Shown here one piece after another: positions 9,882 to 18,869 of a stretch of DNA of 64,000 bases. The notes under the pieces are model-generated. The model saw only the letters and a list, made by a program, of their open reading frames with translations, searched no databases and was not told the DNA's origin. Positions within the stretch are counted from its first letter, which is position 1; each line of letters opens with the position of its first letter. Origin of the DNA: Acidiflorens sp963847715. GTDB taxonomy: Bacteria; Acidobacteriota; Terriglobia; Terriglobales; Acidobacteriaceae. The position numbers and the translations under genes were made by a program. The stretch covers positions 124,001-188,000 of the forward strand of contig CAWKAZ010000001.1 of NCBI GenBank assembly GCA_963847715.1, read 5' to 3'.

Positions 9882-11242
9882 AGCGAATACAAATAATCGG
9901 CGCAGGCCTCGCGGGATCAGAAGCAGCGTGGCAGTGTGCCCGCCGCGGCGTACCGGTCGAACTTTTCGAAATGCGCCCAAATCGCCCAACTCCCGCACAC
10001 CAAACCGAACACTTTGCAGAACTGGTCTGCTCGAATTCGTTGAAGTCCGAGAGCGAAAACACGGCGCCCTGGCTAGTGAAGGAAGAAATGCGGCGCGCGG
10101 GATCCCTGCTGCTGGAGATCGCGCGAAAGACTTCCGTCCCCGCCGGGCACGCATTGGCTGTCGATCGGGCCGAGTTTTCTCGCCTGGTGACGGAGGCAAT
10201 CTCAGGCGAACCTCTGATCACGGTCCGCCGCGAAGAGGTCCGCCGGATCGAAGACGGATTCCTGACGATCATTGCCACCGGCCCGCTGACATCCGACGCG
10301 CTCTCGCAAGAAATCTTGCGGCTGAGTTCAGGCCATCCCCAGGCAGGAGTCGCTCCAAGTAACAATCTCTATTTCTATGACTCGATCAGCCCCATCGTCG
10401 AAGCCGACTCCATCGACATGAGCAAGGTGTATCTGGCGGCCCGCTATGACAAAGGTTCGGCTGACTACATTAACTGCCCGATGTCGAAAGAAGAATATGA
10501 CCGCTTCTACGATGCACTGCTCGCAGCGCAATCGGTCGAACAAAAAGATTGGGAGAATCTGAATTACTTCGAAAGCTGCCTGCCCATCGAGGAAATCGCC
10601 CGCCGCGGACGCGACACGCTGCGCTTCGGCCCGATGAAGCCGGTAGGTCTCAAAGACCCTCGCACCGGCAGAATTCCCTACGCCGCAGTCCAACTGCGCC
10701 AGGAAAATCTGCGCGCCGATTCCTACAACCTGGTCGGATTCCAGAATCACCTGAAATTTGGCGAGCAGGCCCGCGTACTGAACTTAATCCCCGGTCTCGA
10801 GAACGCGCGCTTCCTGCGCTACGGACAGATCCACCGCAACACCTACATCAACTCGCCGACTCTGCTCAACCCGACCCTGCAGATGAAGGCTCACCCACAT
10901 GTAATGTTCGCGGGACAAATTTGTGGCGTCGAAGGTTACGTCGAATCGATCGCAACCGGTTTGATGGCAGGTATGAACGCGGCGGCGCTGGCCACGGGCA
11001 GTGAACCCGCACCCCCGCCGCGTGGTTCTGCATTCGGCTCGCTCGTCCACTACATTACCCAGGCGGAGAGCAAGAACTTTCAGCCCGCCAACATCACATT
11101 CGATCTCCTGCCCGCACTTGAAACACGCGTTCGCGATCGAAAGGAACGTCACCGCCAGCAGTGCGAACTGGCACTGCGTGAATTCGACGGATGGTACAAC
11201 CGTCAGGGTCACGCTATTGTCTTTTCTAGCGATTCCCATTAG
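9878..11242 (+). CDS. trmFO: methylenetetrahydrofolate-tRNA-(uracil-5-)-methyltransferase
   Basis: TrmFO methylates U54 of tRNA to ribothymidine using methylene-THF and FAD. The 454-residue product starts with the FAD-binding 'RIQIIGAGLAGSEAAWQCARR' and has the family markers 'ELVCSNSLKSES', 'LYFYDSISPIVEADSID', 'YINCPMSKEEYDRFYDAL' and 'CGVEGYVESIATGLMAGMNAA'. The start is TTG at 9878, overlapping the GNAT stop, with a GGAGA Shine-Dalgarno 7 bases upstream. The longer open frame from 9749 would overlap the GNAT gene by 130 bases and adds non-family residues. Confidence 0.95.
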   Translation: MKRIQIIGAGLAGSEAAWQCARRGVPVELFEMRPNRPTPAHQTEHFAELVCSNSLKSESENTAPWLVKEEMRRAGSLLLEIARKTSVPAGHALAVDRAEFSRLVTEAISGEPLITVRREEVRRIEDGFLTIIATGPLTSDALSQEILRLSSGHPQAGVAPSNNLYFYDSISPIVEADSIDMSKVYLAARYDKGSADYINCPMSKEEYDRFYDALLAAQSVEQKDWENLNYFESCLPIEEIARRGRDTLRFGPMKPVGLKDPRTGRIPYAAVQLRQENLRADSYNLVGFQNHLKFGEQARVLNLIPGLENARFLRYGQIHRNTYINSPTLLNPTLQMKAHPHVMFAGQICGVEGYVESIATGLMAGMNAAALATGSEPAPPPRGSAFGSLVHYITQAESKNFQPANITFDLLPALETRVRDRKERHRQQCELALREFDGWYNRQGHAIVFSSDSH

Positions 11243-11268
11243 CGTGCTGATGTAAGCGAGGTCCTCCC

Positions 11269-12411
11269 GTGCCCCTTTCCGCCGTCGATTCCGTGCAACC
11301 CGCCCTGCAGCACACCCGAGAACAGCTCTTCACCCGTTTCCGTTGGGGGCAATGGTCCCGTCTGGCGCTGGTTGGGATTCTCGCCGCCGAACTTCATGTC
11401 GGTGGATGCAGTTTCGGCAACATGGGCGGAAAGTGGCCCCGGATCCCGCACCGAGACGGCAGTGGGCTCCTGCCCTCGTCCAGCATCCCTTCGGGTTTGC
11501 CGCACTTTAATCCCTCGCACATTTCCGATCACATCGGCCAGTTCCTTGGTTTGATCGTGTTGGGAATTTTTGCCGTCATGGTGATCTCTTTTGTCTTCCT
11601 GTTCATCAACAGCGTGTTTCGATTCATTCTGTTTGAATCGGTTCTGCGGCGGGAGTGTTCGATTAGCGATGGCTGGCACAAATGGCGCCGCGCCGGCGGT
11701 CGATTTTTTCTATGGCAGATCGTTTTCCAGATCTCGGCCATGCTCTTTCTCGGCGTTCTGATCGGGATACCTCTAGCCCTGGTACTGGCGTCCGGCTGGA
11801 CCAACAATCTGCAGGATCATATTGGGCGACTCGTCGTTTTAGCGATTGTCTTTCTCGGCTTGATGCTCGTGTTCGTGCTCTCCGCCGCCGCGGTTCAAGT
11901 CCTGGCCAGAGATTTTCTGGTACCAGTCATGGCGCTCGAGAATCTCGATTTTGCCGACGGCTGGAGCCGTTTGCTGGCCATCATTCGTCCGGAGAAGGGG
12001 CGCTTCGTGGTTTATCTTCTGCTGAAGCTGGTGCTTGCGATCGCGGCCGGGATCCTCTTCGGCATCATCACCATCATCCCGGCAATGTTGATCTTCGTTC
12101 CCGCAGTTGTCGCGGTCGTAGGAGGCCACCAAGCAGGCCTTGGATGGAACGTGACCACGATCAGCCTCGCAATTATTTTTGGCACACTGCTCTTGCTCTT
12201 ATTCATTTACGTAGTCGCTCTGGTGTGTGTACCGGCCACGGTCTTTTTTCCGGCCTACGCAATGTATTTTCTGGCCTCACGCTATCCTCAGCTCAACACG
12301 CTGCTGAATCCGCCGCCGGTAGCGCTCACGCCGGAGCCGCCTCCAGTGACCCAACCGCCACCGCCGTTAGAACCACCGCCGCTGCCGCCATCGGCAGAGC
12401 CAATCGGCTAG
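11269..12411 (+). CDS. polytopic membrane protein of unknown function, proline-rich tail
   Basis: This 380-residue protein starts at GTG 11269, 26 bases after trmFO. Hydrophobic segments lie at about 34-50, 96-122, 150-172, 186-212, 235-276 and 287-320. The last 40 residues are almost all proline, with short acidic and hydrophobic spacers ('LLNPPPVALTPEPPPVTQPP'). There are no catalytic motifs. The paired glycine-rich helices resemble DUF-type membrane proteins that are common in Acidobacteriota, but I cannot name a family with confidence. The position behind trmFO suggests a shared transcript. Confidence 0.75.
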   Translation: MPLSAVDSVQPALQHTREQLFTRFRWGQWSRLALVGILAAELHVGGCSFGNMGGKWPRIPHRDGSGLLPSSSIPSGLPHFNPSHISDHIGQFLGLIVLGIFAVMVISFVFLFINSVFRFILFESVLRRECSISDGWHKWRRAGGRFFLWQIVFQISAMLFLGVLIGIPLALVLASGWTNNLQDHIGRLVVLAIVFLGLMLVFVLSAAAVQVLARDFLVPVMALENLDFADGWSRLLAIIRPEKGRFVVYLLLKLVLAIAAGILFGIITIIPAMLIFVPAVVAVVGGHQAGLGWNVTTISLAIIFGTLLLLLFIYVVALVCVPATVFFPAYAMYFLASRYPQLNTLLNPPPVALTPEPPPVTQPPPPLEPPPLPPSAEPIG

Positions 12412-12421
12412 CAAGAAATAT

Positions 12422-12446
12422 TGTCATCCTGACGAAGCGAAGGATC
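12422..12446. repeat. short extragenic repeat of the 'TCATCCTGA...GAAGGATC' type
   Basis: TGTCATCCTGACGAAGCGAA followed by GGATC is a near-palindromic phrase (ATCCT/AGGAT) known to me as a common extragenic element in many bacterial genomes. It lies in the 57-bp convergent gap between the membrane protein and the next minus-strand gene, and could serve as a terminator. Only one copy was seen here. Confidence 0.4.
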
Positions 12447-12468
12447 TGCTGGCTGGCACACCCGAGAA

Positions 12469-13296
12469 CTACTCTTGTGGCGTGCTCGCCTTCCGCCCCC
12501 AGCTAAACCGTCGCCCCACAATGCACTTGATAATCAGATGATCGGAAGAATTGCTAACGTCCACCCCAGCGCCAAAATTAAACTCCCAATTCGGCGACAG
12601 GTTCAGGTCAATCGTCGGAAAAATCTGCTGCGACTGCTGCGATATCGGATCGAAATTTGAAACCGGCCCGAGCGCTCCGTAGTATTCAAAGCCGCCGGTG
12701 ATCTTCTTCGTGAAGTCGTAGCTGACTTTCACATTCGGAGAGAATCCCCACCCCTTGCCCGTGTTCAGGCCATGTAGAGAACGATCGAACGCCGGATTAA
12801 ACGAGAAATACCAGGGCCCCAGTTTTTTGTCGATAATCGGACGCAATTCGTAGTTCCAGCTGTCCTCGGCAAACTTCCGCCGCTGGTATCCGATTTCCTG
12901 CGACAAACTTAGCCCCACCGGCAAATGCCACGACTCTGGGGCCACCAACCGCGGACGAATATGATCGCCCACCCAATTCCATCCGCCGCCACCCGTACCG
13001 CCGGGCTGAATGCTGGAGAAAAGATAGAAGCCAGTTTCGAACCAGTCTGTCCATCCGTGCGTGATCTCCAGCGTCTCGTGCTCGGCGTGATTCGTGGGAA
13101 CCACGCCATTGATCACCTGCTTTGAGCCGTCAATCGTGAAGTTGGAATGGATTTCGACGAAGGTAACGTTCTTCGGCGTGGCTTCCGAACCGTAAACCTG
13201 GATCTCGTAGTTGTCCTGCGCGTGGACCGCAGGCACGAGCAGAAAGGGACCGAACAAGAGAGTACACACCAGGCGAGAGAAAACCGTCACCATCAC
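12469..13296 (-). CDS. secreted outer-membrane beta-barrel protein, unknown role
   Basis: The 275-residue product opens with a signal peptide ending near 'VPAVHAQ' (residue 27). The rest is rich in alternating aromatic and glycine strands: 'EIHSNFTIDGSK', 'DWFETGFYLFSSIQPGG', 'VGLSLSQEIGYQRRKF', 'WYFSFNPAFDRSLHG' and 'FSPNVKVSYDFTKKITGGFEYYG'. This is the look of a small outer-membrane barrel, such as the MetA-pathway phenol-degradation-like barrels. No enzymatic motif is seen. ATGATG lies at 13296 with AGGGG just upstream. The gene stands alone, convergent with the upstream membrane-protein gene. Confidence 0.75.
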   Translation of the reverse strand: MMVTVFSRLVCTLLFGPFLLVPAVHAQDNYEIQVYGSEATPKNVTFVEIHSNFTIDGSKQVINGVVPTNHAEHETLEITHGWTDWFETGFYLFSSIQPGGTGGGGWNWVGDHIRPRLVAPESWHLPVGLSLSQEIGYQRRKFAEDSWNYELRPIIDKKLGPWYFSFNPAFDRSLHGLNTGKGWGFSPNVKVSYDFTKKITGGFEYYGALGPVSNFDPISQQSQQIFPTIDLNLSPNWEFNFGAGVDVSNSSDHLIIKCIVGRRFSWGRKASTPQE

Positions 13297-13463
13297 CCCT
13301 AATCAATCAGCCGGAATATGCAGCCCACCGCACGAATATTTGATTCTAGCGGCTCGCAGCCCGAAACATGAAATTACGAAAATCCGTCACGATCAGCCAG
13401 CGCCAGCATCGCAATCCACAAAAGTCTAGTTGGTGGTTCAATGCACAATCAACGGACGTCCGG

Positions 13464-13535
13464 ATCACCGTGGAAGAGTGGCCCTTCAGGGCCACGCAAG
13501 TTCGCCTAATCAGGAGGGCTTTAGCCCCTGCGGTC
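13464..13535. repeat. composite palindromic extragenic element, copy 1
   Basis: The 325-bp gap before exbD contains this element and otherwise nothing I could assign. It has two hairpins: GTGGCCCT-TC-AGGGCCAC at 13478-13495 and GGGCTTTAGCCC at 13516-13527. The whole segment, starting ATCACCGTGGAAGAG, matches the reverse complement of 25423-25498 along about 75 bases. The bases that differ in the first stem change on both sides, so pairing is kept. Confidence 0.75.
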
Positions 13536-13621
13536 TGTCGTGGAACTCCCCGCCCCGCCCAGGTGTCCAATGAATCAAGACACGCGCGTGCCGGTTCTCC
13601 ATGCAACGAAAGGAAAGTTGA

Positions 13622-14077
13622 ATGGGATTCTCCGGCGGTGGTTCATTTTCTACAGGTCCCAAGATGAACGTCACTCCTTTGATTGACGTTCTGCTGGTGC
13701 TCATCATCGTTTTCATGATCGTGGTGATCGAGCAGCGGCCAACCGGATTGCAAACCGAGCTCCCCCAACAACCGAAGATCACTGATCCGACGATCCCGCC
13801 GCCACACGCGACGATCGTGATTCAGATCCATCACCCGAAACCCGGCGCCGAGCATGTGCAGGTGATGGTGAATGAAGAGGCGGTCGACTGGGACCATTTG
13901 CGCGACCGCCTCCGCGACATCTTCGCGATTCGCGTGGAGCGCATCGCCTACGTCGAAGCTGACAACGACATTGATTTCCAGGATGTGGCGGATGTGATTG
14001 CGGTTGCTAGGATTGCTGGGGTTGATCGCGTGGGACTGCTGACAGAGGATGGGAAGCATTTGCCGATGGCGGGGTAG
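13622..14077 (+). CDS. exbD: ExbD/TolR-family biopolymer transport protein
   Basis: ExbD is the inner-membrane, peptidoglycan-facing subunit of the ExbBD motor that powers TonB. The 151-residue product shows the family start 'KMNVTPLIDVLLVLIIVFMI', including the proton-path Asp in 'PLIDV', then a single membrane helix and a periplasmic domain with 'VDWDHLRDRLRDIF' and 'DVADVIAVARIAGVDRVGL'. AAGGAAAG lies 4 bases before the ATG. No exbB or tonB is adjacent, so it may work with motor parts elsewhere, perhaps with the TonB-like protein at 25595-26962. Confidence 0.9.
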   Translation: MGFSGGGSFSTGPKMNVTPLIDVLLVLIIVFMIVVIEQRPTGLQTELPQQPKITDPTIPPPHATIVIQIHHPKPGAEHVQVMVNEEAVDWDHLRDRLRDIFAIRVERIAYVEADNDIDFQDVADVIAVARIAGVDRVGLLTEDGKHLPMAG

Positions 14078-14175
14078 GAATTCTTGATGGTTCACTAAGG
14101 AGAAATCGAGCGAAGAGCTGAGCTCCTACGGTTATACTGCAAACGCTCTTAGCTCGATGCCGCTCGGTGACAACG

Positions 14176-14706
14176 ATGATAAAACTGTATCGGACGAGTG
14201 ATGGTTTGACTGAGTATTGGGAGGCTTGGTTCACAGCAACTGAAGTAACGATCCATTGGGGGAGACTGGGCGAAGAAGGCGAAACTCGCGAACTCCCTTT
14301 TGAACCCGGCCTTCATCCTTCCGACATAATCAAACGGGAGGCGAAGCCGGCCCGAGCCGCCGGATTCAAGTCACGGAAGCCCGGCGATTTACACTCTATC
14401 GTCATCCAATACAAGATTGAGGGCCATGGCACGGTCACCCACCACGAGCAGCGGGTTCGCGTCGAGGAACTTATGAACGAGCGCCTTGGTTGGCTTGGAC
14501 TTGGACACTGCGACGGAGGTGACATGGGAAACGGCCAAATGAACGTCTTCTGCTATGTCGTGGATGTCGCAATCGCCGAGAAAGCCATTGTCAGCGAGTT
14601 GAGAGGAAGCGGACTGCTGGATGGAGCCATCATCGCTGAACGAAAAGCCCATGAATCGAAAGTCCTATGGCCTCTCGATTTTGCCGGCACGTTCAGTGTC
14701 ATCTAA
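14176..14706 (+). CDS. WGR-like domain protein
   Basis: The protein has 176 residues from ATG 14176; GTG at 14167 is an alternative start. The first 60 residues ('MIKLYRTSDGLTEYWEAWF', 'VTIHWGRLGEEGETRE', 'KPARAAGFK') carry the Trp-Gly-Arg core and strand pattern of WGR domains, which bind nucleic acid ends in PARPs and occur in many small bacterial proteins. The second half ('RLGWLGLGHCDGGDMGNGQMN') matches nothing I recognise; its acidic/aromatic pattern suggests a second small fold. It converges on der and overlaps it by 4 bases. Confidence 0.7.
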   Translation: MIKLYRTSDGLTEYWEAWFTATEVTIHWGRLGEEGETRELPFEPGLHPSDIIKREAKPARAAGFKSRKPGDLHSIVIQYKIEGHGTVTHHEQRVRVEELMNERLGWLGLGHCDGGDMGNGQMNVFCYVVDVAIAEKAIVSELRGSGLLDGAIIAERKAHESKVLWPLDFAGTFSVI

Positions 14707-16133
14707 CCTCTCGCTCTGCTCTTAATCCAAATCGGCGACCCTACAAACCCGAACACCTCGCGAATCTGATTCTCCAGAAACCGCTGATAAGAAAAATGTA
14801 GCTTCACCGCCCGATCCGTGAACAGCACAAACGTCGGCGGAGCCACTCCCGCTTGCGTCATGTAGAGAATTCGCACCCGCTTGCTCATCGGCACCGAGGC
14901 GCGTTCAAAATCAACTGTCCTGATAAAGCGGTTCATCTCGCCAGTCGTAATGCGCTTGCGGCGCTCAGCAGCCACCTTCTCGATCAGCGGCAGAATCTTC
15001 TCCGTCCCCTTGCCGTTGTGCGCGGAAATAAACAGCACCGGAGCATAGCTCAGAAACTTGAGCCCATAGCGCAGGCGCTCCTCATACAGCGCGCGGTCTT
15101 GCGGACGCTTCGCATCCTGGATGCGCGCCGTCTTCGACTGGCTGACAGGACGCTTCTCGCCGCTCGCGATGAGGTCCCATTTATTGACCAGGATAATCAC
15201 CGAGCGTCCACTCTCGTGCGCATAGCCTGCGATGTTGGCGTCGAGTCCGCTAGCGCCCTCGGTGGCGTCGACCATGAACAGCACGATATCGGCATCCTCA
15301 ATATTCTTGCGCGAAAAAACCACCGACAGCTTTTCGGCCATCAAATGCGTCTTGCCCTTGCGCCGAATGCCGGCCGTATCAACAAAGCGAATATCGCGCC
15401 CGTGATACCGGATGACCTCGTCGATAGAATCACGTGTGGTGCCGGCGATCGGCGAGACAATCGCGCGGTCGACTCCCGTAAGCTGATTCAGCAGCGTCGA
15501 CTTCCCCACATTCGGATGGCCGATGATCGCCACCCTAATTTCATGCGGCTCGGCGACAGCTGGTGATTCTGCTTCCTCACTTTTTTCTGCGACCTCAGCG
15601 CTCTCCGCGGTTGAGGTCTTGACGACGGGAATCACCTCAAGGACAGCGTCCAGCAAATCATCGACGCCACGCCCATGCTCGGCCGACACCGGAAACACAT
15701 TGCGAATCCCGAGCGAATGGAACTCGCCCAGCAGCGCATCCTGCTTGTCGGAATCCATCTTGTTCACGGCAAGAAATAGCGGCTTCCCGGTTCGCGCCAA
15801 AAGCCGCGCCAGTTCTCGATCTGGACCGGCAATCTCCGTGCGGGCATCGACCACCATAATGATCGCCGCCGCTTCCTCGAACGCCACCTTCGCCTGCCGG
15901 AAGATTTCCGAAGGAATGAAATCCTTGTCATCTGGAATAATGCCGCCTGTATCCACCACGCGAAACTCGCGCCCCAGCCAGTTCACCTCGCCATACAAGC
16001 GGTCACGCGTAATGCCCGGCTCGTCGCCGACAATCGCCCGCCGCGATCCCGTTAGATGGTTAAACAGCGTCGATTTGCCGACATTCGGGCGGCCGACAAT
16101 CGCGACCAGCGGCGATAACTTCTTTTTGCTCAA
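14703..16133 (-). CDS. der: ribosome-assembly GTPase Der (EngA)
   Basis: Der has two tandem GTPase domains and helps mature the 50S subunit. Domain 1 has 'IVGRPNVGKSTLFNHLTG', 'DTGG' and 'NKMD'. Domain 2 has 'IIGHPNVGKSTLLNQLTG', 'DTAGIRRKGK' and 'VNKWD'. A KH-like C-terminal domain follows. The 476 residues are slightly longer than usual, owing to an acidic linker between the GTPase domains ('TSTAESAEVAEKSEEAE') and an insert near 'RPVSQSKTARIQDAKRPQD'. The start is TTG at 16133. The 3' end overlaps the convergent WGR gene by 4 bases. Confidence 0.96.
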   Translation of the reverse strand: MSKKKLSPLVAIVGRPNVGKSTLFNHLTGSRRAIVGDEPGITRDRLYGEVNWLGREFRVVDTGGIIPDDKDFIPSEIFRQAKVAFEEAAAIIMVVDARTEIAGPDRELARLLARTGKPLFLAVNKMDSDKQDALLGEFHSLGIRNVFPVSAEHGRGVDDLLDAVLEVIPVVKTSTAESAEVAEKSEEAESPAVAEPHEIRVAIIGHPNVGKSTLLNQLTGVDRAIVSPIAGTTRDSIDEVIRYHGRDIRFVDTAGIRRKGKTHLMAEKLSVVFSRKNIEDADIVLFMVDATEGASGLDANIAGYAHESGRSVIILVNKWDLIASGEKRPVSQSKTARIQDAKRPQDRALYEERLRYGLKFLSYAPVLFISAHNGKGTEKILPLIEKVAAERRKRITTGEMNRFIRTVDFERASVPMSKRVRILYMTQAGVAPPTFVLFTDRAVKLHFSYQRFLENQIREVFGFVGSPIWIKSRARG

Positions 16134-16168
16134 TGGGTGTCTTTTCTAATCCCGATTCGATGTAGGTT

Positions 16169-16202
16169 TACTGAGAAGTGAGAACCGGGAACTGAGAACT
16201 CT
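16169..16202. repeat. heptamer array (CTGAGAA words)
   Basis: The words are CTGAGAA, GTGAGAA, CCGGGAA, CTGAGAA, CT. It sits in the divergent gap between der and the helicase gene. It shares the TTTACTGA lead-in with the arrays at 23720, 32563, 54741 and 61938. Confidence 0.75.
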
Positions 16203-16221
16203 TAGCTATTATAGAGACTCC

Positions 16222-18276
16222 GTGGCCCCGTCACCCCATCCCGCGTCTTCTTCAGAGACCCGCGCAGCTGGATTCTCGCTCTACCAGTTCTTTTCGCCCG
16301 GCGGTCTGCTCTCGAAAACGCACCCCGCCTATGAGTTCCGACGTGGCCAGTTGCAGATGGCGCAATCCGTCGAAGAAGCGCTCGAAGAGAAACGTCACCT
16401 GATCGTCGAGGCTGGCACAGGCACCGGAAAAACGTTGGCCTATCTACTGCCGGTGATCCGCTCTGGCAAGCGCGTCATCATTTCCACCGGCACCAAGAAT
16501 CTGCAGGAGCAGCTTTTCTTCAAAGACGTTCCCGCGCTTGAGCACGCCCTCTTCCCCGAAGGCGACCGCAAGCTCAGCGTCTGCTACATGAAGGGACGCA
16601 ACAATTATCTGTGCCGCAAGAAGCTGATCGACCTCACCGACCAGCCCGTCCTCAGCGGACTCGAAGAAATCGAACACTACCGCGCCATCGCGGCCTGGGA
16701 AAAAACGACGCGCACCGGAGACCGCGCCGAACTCGCCGAGTTGCCCGAGGCGAGCGCGCTTTGGCACAAGCTCGATGCCCGCGCCGACACCTGTTTGGGC
16801 ACGAAGTGTCAGGAATACGACCGCTGCTTCATCACCGAGATGCGCCGCCGCGCCGCCGAGAGCGACATCATCATCGTCAATCATCATCTCTTCTTCGCCG
16901 ATCTTTCCATCAAACTCGAAGCCGAGGGTGCGCCCGACGCCGGAGTGCTTCCCGAATGCGGCGCCGTGATTTTCGACGAAGCACACGAACTGGAAGACAT
17001 CGCTGGCAACTACTTCGGTATTTCCGTCAGCAACCTGCGCATGGACGAGCTCACCCGCGACGTCGAGCACCTGCTGCAGCGCGAGAAACTCTACACGCCG
17101 CAGATGTCAGGAGCGATCCAATCCGTGCGCGAGCGCTCGCAGCTGTTCTTCTCGCTGCTACCGGCGCAGGAAGGCCGCTTCGCTTTCGATTCTCGCCGCG
17201 AGTTTCTCGAAGAGAATGGCGAAGAGTTCATCTCGCTCAATCAATCTTTGAGCCGATTGGGTGCAGAACTTGAGCAAATTCCGCAGAAACCGGAAGACGT
17301 ATTTTCGCTCGTCCGCCGTGCGCAGCAAGTGCAGGTGCAACTCCGCTTCGTAATGGAGAACGAAGACCCGAACACCGTCTTCTGGATCGAGCGTCGCGGC
17401 TTCCGTGGCGCTCCCGGCGGTCGCCGGAAATCGTCTGACGACAAACAATCAGGTGGCCGCACCAACGTGTTCTTGCAGGCTACTCCGATCGAAGTCGGAC
17501 AGATCCTCCGTGAATGCCTGTGGTCGAAGCTTGAAACATCCGTCCTGACCTCAGCCACGCTCGCCGTCGGCGGCAGCTTTGACTACATCCGCCAGCGTCT
17601 CGGACTCGACCACGCTCGCGAGCTTATCGTGCCTTCGCACTTCGACTACGAAAGCCAGGCGATCCTTTACGTTCCACCCGATCTGCCCGATCCGCGTACT
17701 CCGCAGTTTATTGGAGGGGCCACCGATCGCGTACGCCGCCTGCTCGAAATCACTCGCGGCCGCGCCTTTGTCCTCTTCACCAGCTACGCGCAGATGAATG
17801 AAATCTACGAGCGCCTGCTCGGCCTGCTTGAATATCCCATGCTGAAGCAGGGAGATGCCCCAAAATCAGCGCTGCTCGAGGAATTTCGCCTCACGCCGAA
17901 CGCCGTGCTATTCGGGACAAGTTCGTTCTGGCAGGGCGTGGACGTTCAGGGCGAGCAACTGAGTTGCGTGATCATCGATCGCCTGCCATTTGCTGTGCCG
18001 AGCGATCCGGTGGTCGCGGCGCGTGTCAAAGCAATCGACGCCGGAGGAGGCAACGCATTTTTTGAGTACCAGGTGCCAAGCGCAGTCATCACCCTGAAGC
18101 AAGGCTTCGGACGTCTGATCCGCTCGCTGCACGATCGCGGATTACTAGCCCTGCTCGACAATAGAATTTTGAAGAAGCAATACGGAAGGGTATTTATCGA
18201 GAGTCTGCCGCGCTATAGCCGGACGACAGATTTGCGGAAAGTAGAAGAGTTTTTCGGGGCGGATGTTGAACAGTAG
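16222..18276 (+). CDS. ATP-dependent DNA helicase, DinG/XPD family with iron-sulfur cluster
   Basis: This superfamily 2 helicase unwinds DNA 5' to 3' and is linked to repair and R-loop removal. The 684-residue product has Walker A 'VEAGTGTGKTLAYLLPV', motif Ia 'STGTKNLQEQL', the DEAH box in 'VIFDEAHELED', and the C-terminal motifs 'LFGTSSFWQGVDVQG' and 'LKQGFGRLIRS'. Four cysteines between motifs Ia and II ('CYMKGRNNYLC', then 'DTCLGTKCQEYDRC') match the 4Fe-4S cluster of the XPD class. The start is GTG at 16222. It has no exonuclease domain. It is convergent with rplI, separated by a strong hairpin. Confidence 0.93.
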   Translation: MAPSPHPASSSETRAAGFSLYQFFSPGGLLSKTHPAYEFRRGQLQMAQSVEEALEEKRHLIVEAGTGTGKTLAYLLPVIRSGKRVIISTGTKNLQEQLFFKDVPALEHALFPEGDRKLSVCYMKGRNNYLCRKKLIDLTDQPVLSGLEEIEHYRAIAAWEKTTRTGDRAELAELPEASALWHKLDARADTCLGTKCQEYDRCFITEMRRRAAESDIIIVNHHLFFADLSIKLEAEGAPDAGVLPECGAVIFDEAHELEDIAGNYFGISVSNLRMDELTRDVEHLLQREKLYTPQMSGAIQSVRERSQLFFSLLPAQEGRFAFDSRREFLEENGEEFISLNQSLSRLGAELEQIPQKPEDVFSLVRRAQQVQVQLRFVMENEDPNTVFWIERRGFRGAPGGRRKSSDDKQSGGRTNVFLQATPIEVGQILRECLWSKLETSVLTSATLAVGGSFDYIRQRLGLDHARELIVPSHFDYESQAILYVPPDLPDPRTPQFIGGATDRVRRLLEITRGRAFVLFTSYAQMNEIYERLLGLLEYPMLKQGDAPKSALLEEFRLTPNAVLFGTSSFWQGVDVQGEQLSCVIIDRLPFAVPSDPVVAARVKAIDAGGGNAFFEYQVPSAVITLKQGFGRLIRSLHDRGLLALLDNRILKKQYGRVFIESLPRYSRTTDLRKVEEFFGADVEQ

Positions 18277-18304
18277 GAGTGGTGGAGCTTTACCCCACCA
18301 CTCC
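18276..18304. terminator. bidirectional hairpin between helicase gene and rplI
   Basis: GGAGTGGTGG and CCACCACTCC form a perfect 10-bp stem around a 9-base loop, located exactly between the convergent stop codons. No long T run follows on either strand, so it is a terminator-like hairpin rather than a textbook one. Confidence 0.6.
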
Positions 18305-18317
18305 ACCAATCCGAGAA

Positions 18318-18776
18318 CTACTCTGCCGCCGCCGCTTCCTTATCGACGACCACCTTCAAGTGTGTGGTCACGTCCTTATGCAGCTTGATCGGGACGATGA
18401 ACTCGCCAATCGTCTTGAGCGACTCGTGCAGTTGAATCTTCCGGCGATCGATGTGGAAACTCTTCTTCTCGAGCGCTTCGGCAATGTCGCCAGCCGTGAC
18501 CGATCCAAACAGCTGATCGCCCTCGCCTGACTTGCGCAGGAACTTCACTTCGAGCCCGTCAAACTGCTTCGACAGCGCTTCCGCTTCCGTTTTCTCTTTG
18601 GCGGAACGGCGAACCGCGGCTGCCTTCATCTGCTCGATTACGGTCTTATTGGCGATGGTAGCCTCAATCGCCAGCTTCTTGGGCAGAAGAAAATTCCGCC
18701 CGTATCCTTCGGCGACCTTCACCACTTCGCCGCGATTACCCAGCTTCGGCACATCTTCTTTCAGAATGACTTCCAT
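18318..18776 (-). CDS. rplI: 50S ribosomal protein L9
   Basis: L9 is a two-domain ribosomal protein at the base of the L1 stalk. The 152 residues include the N-terminal signature 'MEVILKEDVPKLGNRGEVVKVAEGYGRNFLLPKKLA', the long connecting helix, and the C-terminal domain ending '...IPIKLHKDVTTHLKVVV'-like (seen as 'FIVPIKLHKDVTTHLKVVVD'). It is the last gene of the rpsF-rpsR-rplI group on the minus strand. Confidence 0.97.
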   Translation of the reverse strand: MEVILKEDVPKLGNRGEVVKVAEGYGRNFLLPKKLAIEATIANKTVIEQMKAAAVRRSAKEKTEAEALSKQFDGLEVKFLRKSGEGDQLFGSVTAGDIAEALEKKSFHIDRRKIQLHESLKTIGEFIVPIKLHKDVTTHLKVVVDKEAAAAE

Positions 18777-18780
18777 TGAT

Positions 18781-18866
18781 AGCTCCTAGCTCCTGGCTGT
18801 TAGCTTCTAGCCAACCAAGACTTCCGCCTTTTTTGCTAGGGCTGGAAGCCAGGAGCTAGAAGCAGC
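18781..18866. repeat. inverted pair of heptamer arrays (TAGCTCC / GCTAGAA words)
   Basis: Left arm: TAGCTCC, TAGCTCC, TGGCTGT, TAGCTTC, TAGCC. Right arm: GCTGGAA, GCCAGGA, GCTAGAA, GC. The arms are inverted copies separated by a T-rich loop, so the rpsR-rplI gap can form a long hairpin. It may set the relative expression of S18 and L9. Confidence 0.75.
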
Positions 18867-18869
18867 TCT

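Noticed and set aside
8820..10199. Long 459-codon extension of the AhpD-like frame
   Set aside because: The extra N-terminal part is antisense of GNAT and trmFO; a perfect GGAGG sits right before the ATG at 9347.
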